The notes under the pieces: generated by a model
The model's input: only the letters and a program-made list of their open reading frames with translations
The model's database searches: none
What the model was told of the DNA's origin: nothing
From: Ligilactobacillus sp900765635
Lineage (GTDB): Bacteria; Bacillota; Bacilli; Lactobacillales; Lactobacillaceae
Direction: 5' to 3'
Length of the DNA stretch: 64,000 nucleotides
NCBI RefSeq assembly: GCF_949152225.1
Contig: NZ_CASCJC010000001.1
Location: 682,001-746,000, forward strand
Shown: positions 17,883-26,424 of the stretch, piece by piece
Layout of the letters: each line of letters starts with the position of its first letter
Position numbering within the stretch: position 1 is the stretch's first letter
Translations under genes and position numbers: made by a program

Positions 17883-18662
17883 ATGGCAACATTAGAAATT
17901 AAAGATCTTCATGTTGAAGTCGAAGGTAAAGAAATCTTAAAAGGGGTTAACTTAACACTTAAAACAGGTGAGATTCATGCAATCATGGGACCAAACGGAA
18001 CCGGAAAATCTACACTTTCAGAATCAATCATGGGTAATCCTGCTTATAAAGTAACTCAAGGTGAAATTTTATTAGATGGTGAAAACATTTTGGAATGGGA
18101 AGTAGATGAACGTGCTAGAGCAGGCTTATTTTTAGCGATGCAATATCCATCTGAAATCCCAGGAATTACTAACGCTGAATTTATGCGCGCTGCTATTAAT
18201 GCGCGTCGATCTGAAGATGATGCAATGTCTATTCGTGCATTCTTGAAAAAATTAGATGAAAAAATGGCCTTTTTAGATATGAAAGAAGAAATGGCCGATC
18301 GCTACTTGAACGAAGGCTTTTCTGGTGGTGAAAAGAAACGCAATGAAATTTTGCAAATGATGATGATTGAACCTAAGTTTGCCATTTTAGATGAAATTGA
18401 TTCTGGGTTAGATATCGATGCGTTAAAAGTTGTATCTAAAGGTGTCAATGAAATGCGTGGAGCAGAGTTTGGGTCATTGATCATTACTCATTATCAACGT
18501 TTGCTAAATTATATCGTTCCAGATGTTGTGCATATTATGATGGGTGGTAAAGTTGTTAAAACTGGTGGTCCAGAGTTAGCTAAGCGTCTAGAAGAAGAAG
18601 GATATGCAACTTTACGCGACGAATTAGGTCTAGACATCAAATTAGTAGATGAACAGGCTTAA
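17883..18662 (+). CDS. sufC: Fe-S cluster assembly ATPase SufC
   Basis: ABC-type ATPase of the SufBCD scaffold that builds Fe-S clusters in the cytoplasm. It has 259 residues from the ATG at 17883 (MATLEIKDLHVEVEGKE). Walker A is GPNGTGKST, the ABC signature FSGGEKKRNEI, and Walker B FAILDEIDSGLDID. The longer upstream start lacks spacing to a ribosome site. First gene of sufCDSUB. Confidence 0.97.
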   Translation: MATLEIKDLHVEVEGKEILKGVNLTLKTGEIHAIMGPNGTGKSTLSESIMGNPAYKVTQGEILLDGENILEWEVDERARAGLFLAMQYPSEIPGITNAEFMRAAINARRSEDDAMSIRAFLKKLDEKMAFLDMKEEMADRYLNEGFSGGEKKRNEILQMMMIEPKFAILDEIDSGLDIDALKVVSKGVNEMRGAEFGSLIITHYQRLLNYIVPDVVHIMMGGKVVKTGGPELAKRLEEEGYATLRDELGLDIKLVDEQA

Positions 18663-18675
18663 GGAGGATGGTTAG

Positions 18676-19959
18676 ATGACAATGATTGAAGCAAATTCTG
18701 CAGATATTTTAGCTTATTGCAAAGCAAATAATGAGCCTGCTTGGTTTAAGGATCAACGCTTACAAGCTAAAGAGCTCGCACCAACCTTACCATTACCTAA
18801 TTTTGAAAAGATTCGTTATCAAAGATGGCCAATTCATTTGACAAAAGATTTGGTTAATCCGCAAGTTACTCCAAATGAGACTTTAAATAATTTAAAGACT
18901 AAAAACTGTGTGGTTCAACAAGCTGACCGTATTATTTGGCAAGATGTAACTGAACTGACACAACAAGGTGTTGTGATTTGTGATTGGCAAACAGCATTAG
19001 CTAAACATCCTCAATTAATCGAGGAATATTTTATGACTAAGGCGACAAAGTTAGCTGAAAACCAATTAAACGCTGAACATGTGGCGCAATTAACCAGTGG
19101 GTTGTTGATTTATGTTCCTAAAAATGTAATATTAACAAAACCGCTAACAACTTATTTTGTGCAAGATGCGCAGGTACAACAAGATTATGTGCATCATGTT
19201 TTAATCATTGCAGATGACAATAGCGAATTTTCATATTTAGAAAATCTGTTAACTGTAGGTCAAGAACAAGCAACGGCTAACATTATTGTCGAAGTAATTG
19301 CTAAGCCAAATAGCCATATTAAGTTTGCTAGTGTCGATCGTTTGGGTAAAAATACGACGACATATCTTAATCGCCGAGGCTATTTGCAACAAGATGCTAA
19401 AATCGACTGGTCATTAGGGATGATGAACGATGGTAATATCGTTGGCGATTTTGATTCTGAATTGGTCGGAGATGGTTCACATGCGGAGGTAAAAGTGATT
19501 GCGATTTCGACTGGTAAACAATTTCAAGGAATCGATACACGTGTGACTAACTATGGGCGCCACTCGATTGGTAATATCTTGCAACATGGGGTAATCCTTG
19601 AAAAATCAAGTTTGGTCTTTAACGGTATCGGTCATATTATCAAAGGAGCTAAAAGAGCAAATGCCCAACAAGAAAGTCGCGTGTTGATGTTGTCTAAGCG
19701 TGGACGTGGTGATGCTAATCCGATCTTATTGATTGATGATAACGATGTTGTTGCAGGACATGCTGCTAGTGTAGGCCGAATTGATGAAGAAAAAATGTAT
19801 TATTTGATGAGTCGAGGCTTACCAGAAAAATTAGCCCAAAGACTCGTGATTCGTGGTTTCTTAGGTTCGGTATTAAAAGAAATACCAAGTCGAGATGTGC
19901 AAGTTTACCTTGAACAGATGATTGAAAGGAAGTTAATCGATGGGCAAAAAGATTTCTGA
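18676..19959 (+). CDS. sufD: Fe-S cluster assembly protein SufD
   Basis: Scaffold subunit paralogous to SufB, forming SufBC2D. It has 427 residues. The beta-helix core shows RVTNYGRHSIGNILQHGVIL and GAKRANAQQESRVLMLS; the C-terminal DDNDVVAGHAASVGRIDEEKM region is the conserved SufBD end. AAGGAGG lies 8 nt before the ATG. It overlaps sufS by 20 nt. Confidence 0.96.
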   Translation: MTMIEANSADILAYCKANNEPAWFKDQRLQAKELAPTLPLPNFEKIRYQRWPIHLTKDLVNPQVTPNETLNNLKTKNCVVQQADRIIWQDVTELTQQGVVICDWQTALAKHPQLIEEYFMTKATKLAENQLNAEHVAQLTSGLLIYVPKNVILTKPLTTYFVQDAQVQQDYVHHVLIIADDNSEFSYLENLLTVGQEQATANIIVEVIAKPNSHIKFASVDRLGKNTTTYLNRRGYLQQDAKIDWSLGMMNDGNIVGDFDSELVGDGSHAEVKVIAISTGKQFQGIDTRVTNYGRHSIGNILQHGVILEKSSLVFNGIGHIIKGAKRANAQQESRVLMLSKRGRGDANPILLIDDNDVVAGHAASVGRIDEEKMYYLMSRGLPEKLAQRLVIRGFLGSVLKEIPSRDVQVYLEQMIERKLIDGQKDF

Positions 19960-21178
19960 TGCACGCGCAGACTTTTTGATTTTAGACCAAATTGTCAACG
20001 ATGAGCCGTTGGTTTATTTGGATAGTGCGGCAACAAGTCAAAAGCCTAAACAAGTGTTAACAGCACTGCAAAACTATTATGAAACGACTAATGCAAATGT
20101 GCATCGGGGCGTGTATCTTTTAGCGCAACAAGCAACCCAAGCTTACGAAGATATCAGACAAAAAGTTGCAACTTTTATCAATGCCAATAGTAGCCAAGAA
20201 ATTGTTTATACTAAAGGAACGACAGAAGCACTTAATTGGATTGCGCAAGGCTATTTTCGCCAGTTTTTACAACCAGGTGATGAGATTGTTTTGAGTTATC
20301 TAGAACATCATAGTAATTTGGTGCCCTGGCAGATCGTAGCTAAGCAAACGGGTGCTAAACTTAAGTATATTAAGCTAACAGATGAAGGTTTTTTAGATCT
20401 TAATGATGCTACTAAGCAAATTACGCCTAAGACTAAAGTTGTGGCATTAGCTCATGTTTCAAATGTCTTAGGAGTATGTAATCCGTTAAAACAATTAGCG
20501 CAGTTAGCTCATGAAAATGGTGCATTATTAGTAGCTGATGGAGCTCAAGCAGTTGGGCATCAAAGTGTGGATGTCCAAGATTTAGATGTTGATTTTTATG
20601 CTTTTTCAGGTCATAAAATGCTAGCTCCAACTGGAATCGGGGTATTATGGGCCAAAGCAGAATTGCTAGATAAGATGAGTCCACTTGAATTTGGAGGCGA
20701 GATGATTGAAACTGTTGAATTATATGAAACAACTTTCAAGCAAGCGCCGTATAAATTTGAAGCAGGAACGCAAAATATCGCTGCAGTAGTTGGTTTGGGA
20801 GCAGCAATTGATTATTTGAATCAATATGGTGTAAAACAAATTGCTCAACATGAAAAAGAATTAATGCAGCAAGCTTTACCAGCACTACAAGCAATTCCTG
20901 GGATTACCATTTATGGTCCACTAGATCCGGCTAAACGCCATGGAATTATTTCGTTTAACTTGAATGATTTGCATCCACACGATACTGCAACAGCGCTAGA
21001 TATGGAAGGCATCGCTGTGCGCGCCGGACACCATTGTGCGCAACCGCTGATGCGTTATTTGAATACGCCAGCAACAGTACGTGCTAGTTTTCATTTATAT
21101 AATACACCACAAGACGTCAGCCGCTTGATTGACGCCATTTGGGCGACAAAGGAGTTTTTTGAAAATGGGTCTTTCTAA
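19940..21178 (+). CDS. sufS: Cysteine desulfurase SufS
   Basis: PLP enzyme that takes sulfur from cysteine as a persulfide and passes it to SufU. It has 412 residues. The PLP lysine is in AFSGHKMLAPTGIG, and the catalytic Cys in RAGHHCAQPLM near residue 365. The early VYLDSAATSQKP motif is typical. It is a group II desulfurase, distinct from the group I enzyme at 33486. Overlaps both neighbours, so the operon is tightly coupled. Confidence 0.96.
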   Translation: MGKKISDARADFLILDQIVNDEPLVYLDSAATSQKPKQVLTALQNYYETTNANVHRGVYLLAQQATQAYEDIRQKVATFINANSSQEIVYTKGTTEALNWIAQGYFRQFLQPGDEIVLSYLEHHSNLVPWQIVAKQTGAKLKYIKLTDEGFLDLNDATKQITPKTKVVALAHVSNVLGVCNPLKQLAQLAHENGALLVADGAQAVGHQSVDVQDLDVDFYAFSGHKMLAPTGIGVLWAKAELLDKMSPLEFGGEMIETVELYETTFKQAPYKFEAGTQNIAAVVGLGAAIDYLNQYGVKQIAQHEKELMQQALPALQAIPGITIYGPLDPAKRHGIISFNLNDLHPHDTATALDMEGIAVRAGHHCAQPLMRYLNTPATVRASFHLYNTPQDVSRLIDAIWATKEFFENGSF

Positions 21179-21605
21179 ATTAGATAATTTATATCGGCAG
21201 ATGATTTTAGATCATGCGACACATCCGCATCATCATGGACAATTGGCGCAGCCTGATCATCAATTAGAGCTGGCTAATCCAACGTGTGGTGACGTTTTGA
21301 CTGTACAATTAGAATTAAAAGATGGCAAAGTTAGTGATGTAGCCTTTTTTGGAACGGGTTGTACGATTTCTCAAGCCTCTGCTTCAATGATGACCGATGA
21401 GATTATCGGTAAAACACCAGCTGAAATTGAAAAGATGGTATTAACCTTTTCGGAGATGGTGACTGGTAAAGAAGTGGATGATGAGATTTTAGGGGATGCT
21501 GCGATTTTAGAAGGTGTAGCACAATTTCCAGCGCGTATCAAATGTGCAACGCTTGCCTGGAAAGCAGTTTACCAAGCATTAAAGCAGCAAGGAAAGGAAG
21601 AGTGA
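21165..21605 (+). CDS. sufU: Zinc-dependent sulfurtransferase SufU
   Basis: Accepts persulfide sulfur from SufS and hands it to SufBCD in Firmicutes. It has 146 residues from the ATG at 21165 (MGLSKLDNLYRQMILDHA). The three cysteines and the Asp that bind zinc are visible: NPTCGD, GTGCTISQAS and IKCATLAW. Residues 61-80 contain the extra SufU segment absent from IscU. Starts inside the 3' end of sufS. Confidence 0.95.
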   Translation: MGLSKLDNLYRQMILDHATHPHHHGQLAQPDHQLELANPTCGDVLTVQLELKDGKVSDVAFFGTGCTISQASASMMTDEIIGKTPAEIEKMVLTFSEMVTGKEVDDEILGDAAILEGVAQFPARIKCATLAWKAVYQALKQQGKEE

Positions 21606-21606
21606 G

Positions 21607-23010
21607 ATGACTGAACCAAAGATGCCAGATATTGGCGGTGAATATAAATACGGATTTAAAGATGATATTGAGCCAATTTTTACGACCGGTGAAGGTTTAA
21701 ACGAAGAGACGATTCGGGCAATTTCCAAGGCTAAAAATGAACCAGACTGGATGTTAGAATTTCGTTTGAAGTCTTTTGAAGTTTACAAAAAATTGCCAAT
21801 GCCTGATTTTGGCCCTGATTTATCAGGAGTTAACTTTGAAACAATCAATTATTTTAGACGTGATTCTGATCGCGTAGCACGCAAATGGGAAGACGTGCCC
21901 GAAGATATAAAAAGAACCTTCGACCGTTTAGGCGTGCCTGAAGCTGAAAGAAAGTATTTGGCAGGATCTTCAGCTCAATATGAATCCGAAGTTGTTTATC
22001 ACAACATGCGTGAAGACTTTGAAAAGATGGGCATTATCTTTATGGCAATGGATTCAGCGATTCAAGAATATCCTGATTTGGTGCGAGAATACTTTGGCAA
22101 ATTAATTCCACCAACAGATAACAAGTTAGCCGCTTTGAATTCAGCTGTCTGGTCGGGGGGAACCTTTATTTATGTGCCTAAAGGTGTTAAGACACAAGTG
22201 CCAATTCAAAGTTACTTTAGAATTAATGCCGGAAATTCTGGACAGTTTGAAAGAACCTTGATTATTGTGGATGAGGATGCCAGTGTTAACTATGTTGAAG
22301 GTTGTACGGCACCTAATTATTCTGAAGATAGCTTGCATGCGGCTGTCGTAGAAGTTAATGTGTTAAAGAATGCCTATTGCCGTTATACCACGATTCAAAA
22401 CTGGTCTGATAACGTGTATAGTTTGGAAACAAAACGCGCGCGAGCGTTAGAAAATGCGACAATGGAATGGGTTGATGGTAACCTCGGTTCAAAAGTGACG
22501 ATGAAATATCCAGCCGTGTATCTTGATGGCAAAGGTGCAAGAGGGACGATGTTGTCGATTGCTTTTGCGGGTAAAGATATCAAATCAGATACTGGGGCTC
22601 GCATGATTCATAATGCACCAAATACTTCATCATCGATTGTTTCAAAATCATTGGCTAAAGATGGTGGTCGGGTGGACTATCGTGGTAAGGTGCGCTTTGG
22701 TCGCGATAGTGCCGGTTCAATTTCACATATCGAATGTGACACGATTATTATGGACGATAAATCTTCAAGTGATACAATTCCATTTAATGAAATCTTGAAT
22801 GGCGATGTTTCGCTAGAACATGAAGCTAAAGTTTCCAAGATTTCTGAAGAACAATTGTATTACTTGATGAGTCGGGGAATTTCTGAAGAAAAAGCGACCG
22901 AAATGATTATCATGGGCTTTGTTGAGCCATTTACTAAAGAATTACCAATGGAATATGCCGTTGAGTTGAATCGTTTGATCGAATATCAAATGGAAGGCTC
23001 AGTTGGTTAA
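21607..23010 (+). CDS. sufB: Fe-S cluster assembly protein SufB
   Basis: Main scaffold subunit on which clusters form. It has 467 residues. Hallmarks are YVPKGVKTQVPIQSYFRIN, VNYVEGCTAP with the conserved Cys, and GISHIECD-like SISHIECDTIIMDD. The start codon is 2 nt past the sufU stop. Last gene of the operon; a terminator follows. No missing catalytic part noticed. Confidence 0.97.
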   Translation: MTEPKMPDIGGEYKYGFKDDIEPIFTTGEGLNEETIRAISKAKNEPDWMLEFRLKSFEVYKKLPMPDFGPDLSGVNFETINYFRRDSDRVARKWEDVPEDIKRTFDRLGVPEAERKYLAGSSAQYESEVVYHNMREDFEKMGIIFMAMDSAIQEYPDLVREYFGKLIPPTDNKLAALNSAVWSGGTFIYVPKGVKTQVPIQSYFRINAGNSGQFERTLIIVDEDASVNYVEGCTAPNYSEDSLHAAVVEVNVLKNAYCRYTTIQNWSDNVYSLETKRARALENATMEWVDGNLGSKVTMKYPAVYLDGKGARGTMLSIAFAGKDIKSDTGARMIHNAPNTSSSIVSKSLAKDGGRVDYRGKVRFGRDSAGSISHIECDTIIMDDKSSSDTIPFNEILNGDVSLEHEAKVSKISEEQLYYLMSRGISEEKATEMIIMGFVEPFTKELPMEYAVELNRLIEYQMEGSVG

Positions 23011-23020
23011 AGATATTTAA

Positions 23021-23046
23021 AGCTAGCAGTAATGCTGGCTTTTTTT
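23021..23046 (+). terminator. Intrinsic terminator of the suf operon
   Basis: AGCTAGCA pairs with TGCTGGCT (one T-G) around GTAA, followed by TTTTTT. It marks the end of conserved synteny; the accessory island starts after it. Confidence 0.85.
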
Positions 23047-23235
23047 GTTAGAGTTAAAACTATGCTATGGAAAAAGTTGTATATTATTGTATAATGAGAA
23101 TGTTATTTTAATGCGATTTAGAAGCAAAAAGACCAATATGTATCATAGATTTAAAAATCAGTATGGTGATAACTGTAGGAACGAAATATTTATATTACGA
23201 AATATCTTAAGCATTTTGTGGAAGAAGGCATATAG

Positions 23236-23649
23236 ATGAAAATAAGCGAGGTATTAGCTAAATTAAAAAAAGCACCAGATGATACAAAATATTCTAAAAG
23301 AATGTTTAAAGAATATGAAGAAGGAAAAGAAGATCAAATAATCAAGCAAAGCAATAGCCGTCATCGACGAGACTGGTTGATTATTGCTGATATTTATCAT
23401 GATGGAAATTACAATCAAAAGTTTCATTTGCAAAATTATTTAGAATTTCGTTTGCAAGATGGTTTAACCAAAGACGATTTATTTGAAACAAATTGTTATA
23501 GATATTTAAGAAATGCAGCGTTAATTTTGTACATCAGAGAGGTAATTTTTGAAGAATCAACAAAGCAACTCGAAGAAGCGTTTAATAGGGCTAAAAAATA
23601 CTATGAAAATAATGGCAGGGTTAATAATTGTCCTAATTTGAGGAAGTAA
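23236..23649 (+). CDS. Hypothetical protein, unrecognised
   Basis: A 137-residue, strongly charged, soluble-looking protein (MKISEVLAKLKKAPDDTKYS) with no signal peptide or membrane span. GAAGAAGG before the ATG gives a plausible ribosome site. The middle has RRDWLIIADIYHDGNYNQKFH, and the C-terminal half looks helical (LEEAFNRAKKYYENNG). I recognise no family. It lies first in the island, upstream of the decayed DUF262 gene and the type I R-M system, so a defence-related role is possible but unsupported. Confidence 0.6.
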   Translation: MKISEVLAKLKKAPDDTKYSKRMFKEYEEGKEDQIIKQSNSRHRRDWLIIADIYHDGNYNQKFHLQNYLEFRLQDGLTKDDLFETNCYRYLRNAALILYIREVIFEESTKQLEEAFNRAKKYYENNGRVNNCPNLRK

Positions 23650-23781
23650 ACAATTATTGACTTTATAATTGACGATTTAGTTTGGTTTTAAGGAATAGTG
23701 TGTTTTTGGCACCCTCAGTATAAAAGTAGCTACTTTTATGATAAAATATATTAAAAATTTATAGATGGGGAGATTTATATT

Positions 23782-24110
23782 ATGGAGTCCAATCCCAGAA
23801 AATTACTAGACGAATTTATTCCGGAGGCTATGGGAAAACAGTTTGTAATTCCAGTATATCAGAGAAAATATACATGGACAGTAAAAAACAATTGATTCAA
23901 TTGATGAAGGATTTGGTTGGGTTAATCGAAGATGAAACGAAACAAAAGCAACATTTTTTAGGAACTGTTGTCTATTTAGAAAATGTTGTTGATTATAAAA
24001 CGGTGTCCAATGCAGCTACATTAGTTCTTGGTGGAAGTAGAAACGGCTGGGATTATTGGAAAGATTCAACTGGAATGAGTATAAATGATTCATTAAGGAA
24101 AAAGAAATGA
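23782..24110 (+). pseudogene. Remnant of a DUF262 (GmrS-type) / DUF4357 protein
   Basis: Reading from the ATG at 23782 (behind GGGGAGA) gives MESNPRKLLDEFIPEAMGKQ then FVIPVYQRKYTW, the N-terminal DUF262 signature, and stops at 23893. In another frame from 23874 the same domain continues (LIQLMKDLVGLIEDE, QKQHFLGTVVYLENV). It then jumps to VLGGSRNGWDYWKDSTGMS, which looks like the end of a DUF4357 domain. The gene thus has a frameshift near 23885 and a large internal deletion. DUF262 proteins include the nuclease/NTPase of type IV modification-dependent restriction enzymes. It is a broken relic, not functional. Confidence 0.75.
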
Positions 24111-24177
24111 CTAAATAAAGAATTTAAGGTATTTAAGTTAGTCAATTTTATTGAAAAAGCAAGTAATTTAATTTTAG

Positions 24178-24215
24178 AAAAGAACTAAATCACAAATGCG
24201 TGGTTTAGTTCTTTT
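24178..24215. terminator. Bidirectional terminator-like hairpin
   Basis: AAAAGAACTAAATCAC pairs with GTGGTTTAGTTCTTTT (16 bp, one wobble) around AAATGC, with A-rich 5' and T-rich 3' flanks. It lies between the DUF262 relic and the recombinase on the opposite strand, so it can serve both. Confidence 0.75.
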
Positions 24216-24224
24216 GTTATGTAG

Positions 24225-24253
24225 TAGACTTCCTGATTTTTTCAGAAAGTCTA
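24225..24253. repeat. Imperfect palindrome just downstream of the recombinase gene
   Basis: TAGACTTCCTGA pairs with TCAGAAAGTCTA at 11 of 12 positions around a short T-loop. It ends 8 nt before the recombinase stop codon (3' end on the minus strand). It may be a second terminator for the minus strand; no recombination-site role is shown. Confidence 0.5.
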
Positions 24254-24260
24254 TATGAGT

Positions 24261-25181
24261 TTATTGTAAGTTGGATAAACAGCGCATCACAATATCAGTA
24301 TCTTGGTTTTCAAGTTCTTGAATAACGTGTAAATAGGTGTTTTGAGTAGTTGTCATGCTAGAATGCCCCAGTCGGCGTGAAACACTAGCAATTGATACTC
24401 CAGCAAAAAGAAGTAAAGAAGCATGAGTATGTCGTAAGCCATGAATAGAAATTTCGGTAATACCAAGGGCTTTGCAGTGTCGAGCAAGAACTCCATTGGG
24501 GGTTGAATTATAGATTTTTTGTCCAGGCTTAACAAAGATTGGTTGATTTTCTGGTAAATCTTTAATAAGTTGGGAAAATTGAATAGCTGTCATCCAATCT
24601 AGTGAAACTTTACGCACTGATGAAAAATTTTTGGTAGGTTGAAATCCGCCACCTTCTTTATAATTCCAAGTCTTATTGATAGAAATTGATTGCCGTGGAA
24701 AATCGAAATCTGCAGGAGTTAATCCAAGAGCTTCAGAAAAACGGACACCTGTTTTAGCAATTAATAAAATTAACCAATCCCAGTTTATTTCTTCTTTCAA
24801 ATTAAGATGTCCAATAAGTGACTGGAGTTCAAATTGATTTAGAAATTTACTTTTTTTAGGACGTGGAGCTTTTCCTTTAATTATTGCTCTACGTGTAGGG
24901 TCACGATCAATGAGTCCTTCATCTACGGCATCTAAAATAGCGGCTTTAATATGATGATGAAAGTCCATAGTAGTTGTACGCTCATGATACATAGCATAGT
25001 TGTTAAGCAAATTTTGATATGAAAGACGAGTTACTTCACAGAGTTTTAAATTTGGAGCAAGTCGGCGCAACCATTGAGAACTAAGCGAATATTTTTTCAT
25101 GGTTACCTCACGTATTGCCCCTACTTTATAGGTTTCCACCCATTTATCAAAATAACAACATAGTAATTCTTGATTGTTCAT
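24261..25181 (-). CDS. Tyrosine recombinase (phage-integrase family), likely hsdS invertase
   Basis: Site-specific DNA recombinase of 306 residues. The start is the second ATG (MNNQELLCCYF), because the first directly abuts AAAGGA. There is a SAM-like N-terminal core-binding domain (about 5-90) and a catalytic domain (about 110-300). The catalytic set is complete: Arg147 (TGVRFSEAL), His247-x-x-Arg250 (HGLRHTHAS), His273 (RRLGHSS) and Tyr283 (TQNTYLHV). Genes of this type lie next to silent hsdS genes in phase-variable type I systems and invert them. Here it is 27 nt from the silent cassette, on the same strand. Its role as inverter of the repeats listed here is inferred from family and position. 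Confidence 0.9.
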   Translation of the reverse strand: MNNQELLCCYFDKWVETYKVGAIREVTMKKYSLSSQWLRRLAPNLKLCEVTRLSYQNLLNNYAMYHERTTTMDFHHHIKAAILDAVDEGLIDRDPTRRAIIKGKAPRPKKSKFLNQFELQSLIGHLNLKEEINWDWLILLIAKTGVRFSEALGLTPADFDFPRQSISINKTWNYKEGGGFQPTKNFSSVRKVSLDWMTAIQFSQLIKDLPENQPIFVKPGQKIYNSTPNGVLARHCKALGITEISIHGLRHTHASLLLFAGVSIASVSRRLGHSSMTTTQNTYLHVIQELENQDTDIVMRCLSNLQ

Positions 25182-25230
25182 AAAAAACATTCCTTTCTTA
25201 AAAGCTACTAATATTGTATGCCAAAATGCG

Positions 25231-25273
25231 TACGCTGATGAAGGGTGATAAGGTTGTCAAGACTGCGAAAATA
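25231..25273. repeat. 43-bp direct repeat, copy 1 (end of silent TRD-D)
   Basis: Identical to 25852-25894. It encodes the HsdS conserved stretch SLDNLITLHQR on the minus strand. Thirty bases of it (25232-25261) are the reverse complement of part of the central repeat of the expressed hsdS at 29546. Confidence 0.9.
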
Positions 25274-25763
25274 GTCCGCAATTAGGTGTTGCTCATCCTT
25301 ACATTCCGGATAGCACACCATAGTTTTTTGCACATTAGTCCTACTTAACGATAAAACTTTAATACCTTGCATAAGAGGTAGAAGCTGATAATGATAAGCG
25401 TTGGAATTTAAGTAATAACCGAGATAACCAAATGCCATTTTATTGTGTGGACGACATACCATAGTGTGGAGTCCAGACACGACATTTAACCCTTGTGAAT
25501 TTCCTATTTCACAGACTTTTCCAGTTGTTTCATCTTCCGCTGTATCTGCAATTATAATATCGCCATCTTGTAATAATGCACCCTTGAAATCATCGCTACT
25601 TTTTCCTGTCACAAAAGGTATTTTATCGTTTTGAACATCTACAACAGAACCGTATTTTATGAGAATATCTCCGTAGTGAATATTTCTTACAGAACCACTC
25701 TCATAATTCAGTTCCGCACGAGATAAGGTGTTGTTAGGTATAGTACTATCAAACACTTCATCG

Positions 25764-25785
25764 AACTTACGCTGTTCCCAAGCGT
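25764..25785. repeat. 22-bp inverted repeat, partner of 29067-29088
   Basis: Exact reverse complement of 29067-29088. It encodes AWEQRK at the start of silent TRD-D. Crossover here would invert 3.3 kb holding TRD-C, hsdM and the hsdS start, fusing the expressed N-terminus to TRD-D alone. Confidence 0.9.
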
Positions 25786-25849
25786 TAGTAAATGATTTAT
25801 GAATAGAAATAATGAATAATTTTGCAAAAAAACTATATTCCAATAATTC

Positions 25850-25882
25850 CTTACGCTGATGAAGGGTGATAAGGTTGTCAAG
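25850..25882. repeat. 33-bp inverted repeat, partner of 29546-29578
   Basis: Exact reverse complement of 29546-29578, encoding LDNLITLHQRK between TRD-C and TRD-D. Both copies share the reading frame, so crossover swaps half-cassettes in frame and inverts about 3.7 kb including hsdM. Confidence 0.92.
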
Positions 25883-25894
25883 ACTGCGAAAATA
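25852..25894. repeat. 43-bp direct repeat, copy 2 (end of silent TRD-C)
   Basis: Identical to 25231-25273. Recombination between the two copies would delete TRD-D from the silent cassette. Confidence 0.9.
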
Positions 25895-26269
25895 TGTCCC
25901 AATTTTATGTTGCTCATCATATTGAGGTACGAAAATATTTATTTCATTTATAGCTCCTTTTGATAAACTCGGCACCCCGGTTGACTCATCTTCCCTTTTC
26001 CAGTCAATATTTTGGAATATATCAAAAGCAAAATTCAAATCAACTTCTTTTCTTGGAAGGGCATAGAACAGCGTATCTACTGTCCAAAATGGAGATTTTA
26101 AGATATAAGGTGCATTAATTGTACCTTTTCTCCCAATTCCAATTGCATCTTTATCATAAGATAAAGCTTCATTTACGCTAAGCATATAACCCCCAGTTCC
26201 ATAAACAGGAATATCACCTTCCGAGAGATGTCTATAATCTTTACCACTACAAATATTAACTAACTCTCC

Positions 26270-26289
26270 CAACTTACGCTGTTCCCAAG
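26270..26289. repeat. 20-bp inverted repeat, partner of 29070-29089
   Basis: Exact reverse complement of 29070-29089, encoding WEQRKL at the start of silent TRD-C. It is the innermost pair, and its inversion would flip 26290-29069. Confidence 0.92.
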
Positions 26290-26319
26290 AGTTTCAAAAT
26301 GAGTTAATAATTTTTAAGA

Positions 26320-26340
26320 GTTTTTGATATAATTATACTA
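26320..26340 (+). promoter_or_regulatory. Possible promoter of hsdM
   Basis: The stretch contains overlapping -10-like hexamers TATAAT and TATACT about 85-95 nt before the hsdM ATG. No clear -35 is seen. Its importance is position: it lies inside the invertible segment and would flip with hsdM. Confidence 0.4.
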
Positions 26341-26424
26341 TCTTACAATAAAATGAAAATTAGGGTAGTTGAAGTAATAAAGTTTTAGCCTATGTAAAAT
26401 AGTTTTATTTTTGGAGGAAATAAC

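Larger units (their letters stand above)
25208..26290 (-). pseudogene. Silent hsdS' cassette (two target-recognition domains, no start codon)
   Basis: Encodes two HsdS half-repeats but lacks the HsdS N-terminus. On the minus strand it opens SWEQRKLGELVNICSGKDYR. An in-frame TGA (26294-26296) lies two codons upstream and there is no ATG with a ribosome site, so it cannot be translated alone. TRD-C spans roughly the first 115 codons and ends at RSLDNLITLHQRK. A second WEQRKF opens TRD-D (FDEVFDSTIPNNTL), ending at FRSLDNLITLHQRTHFGIQY. It is a storage cassette that can be joined to the expressed N-terminus by inversion at the shared repeats. Confidence 0.88.

Noticed and set aside
23045..23239. 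64-codon frame between the suf terminator and the unknown gene
   Set aside because: It begins within the terminator T-run, has no ribosome site and no recognisable protein pattern.
24261..25181. Prophage integrase with nearby attachment sites
   Set aside because: No tRNA, no att-type direct repeats and no phage genes are seen; position next to silent hsdS points to a local invertase.
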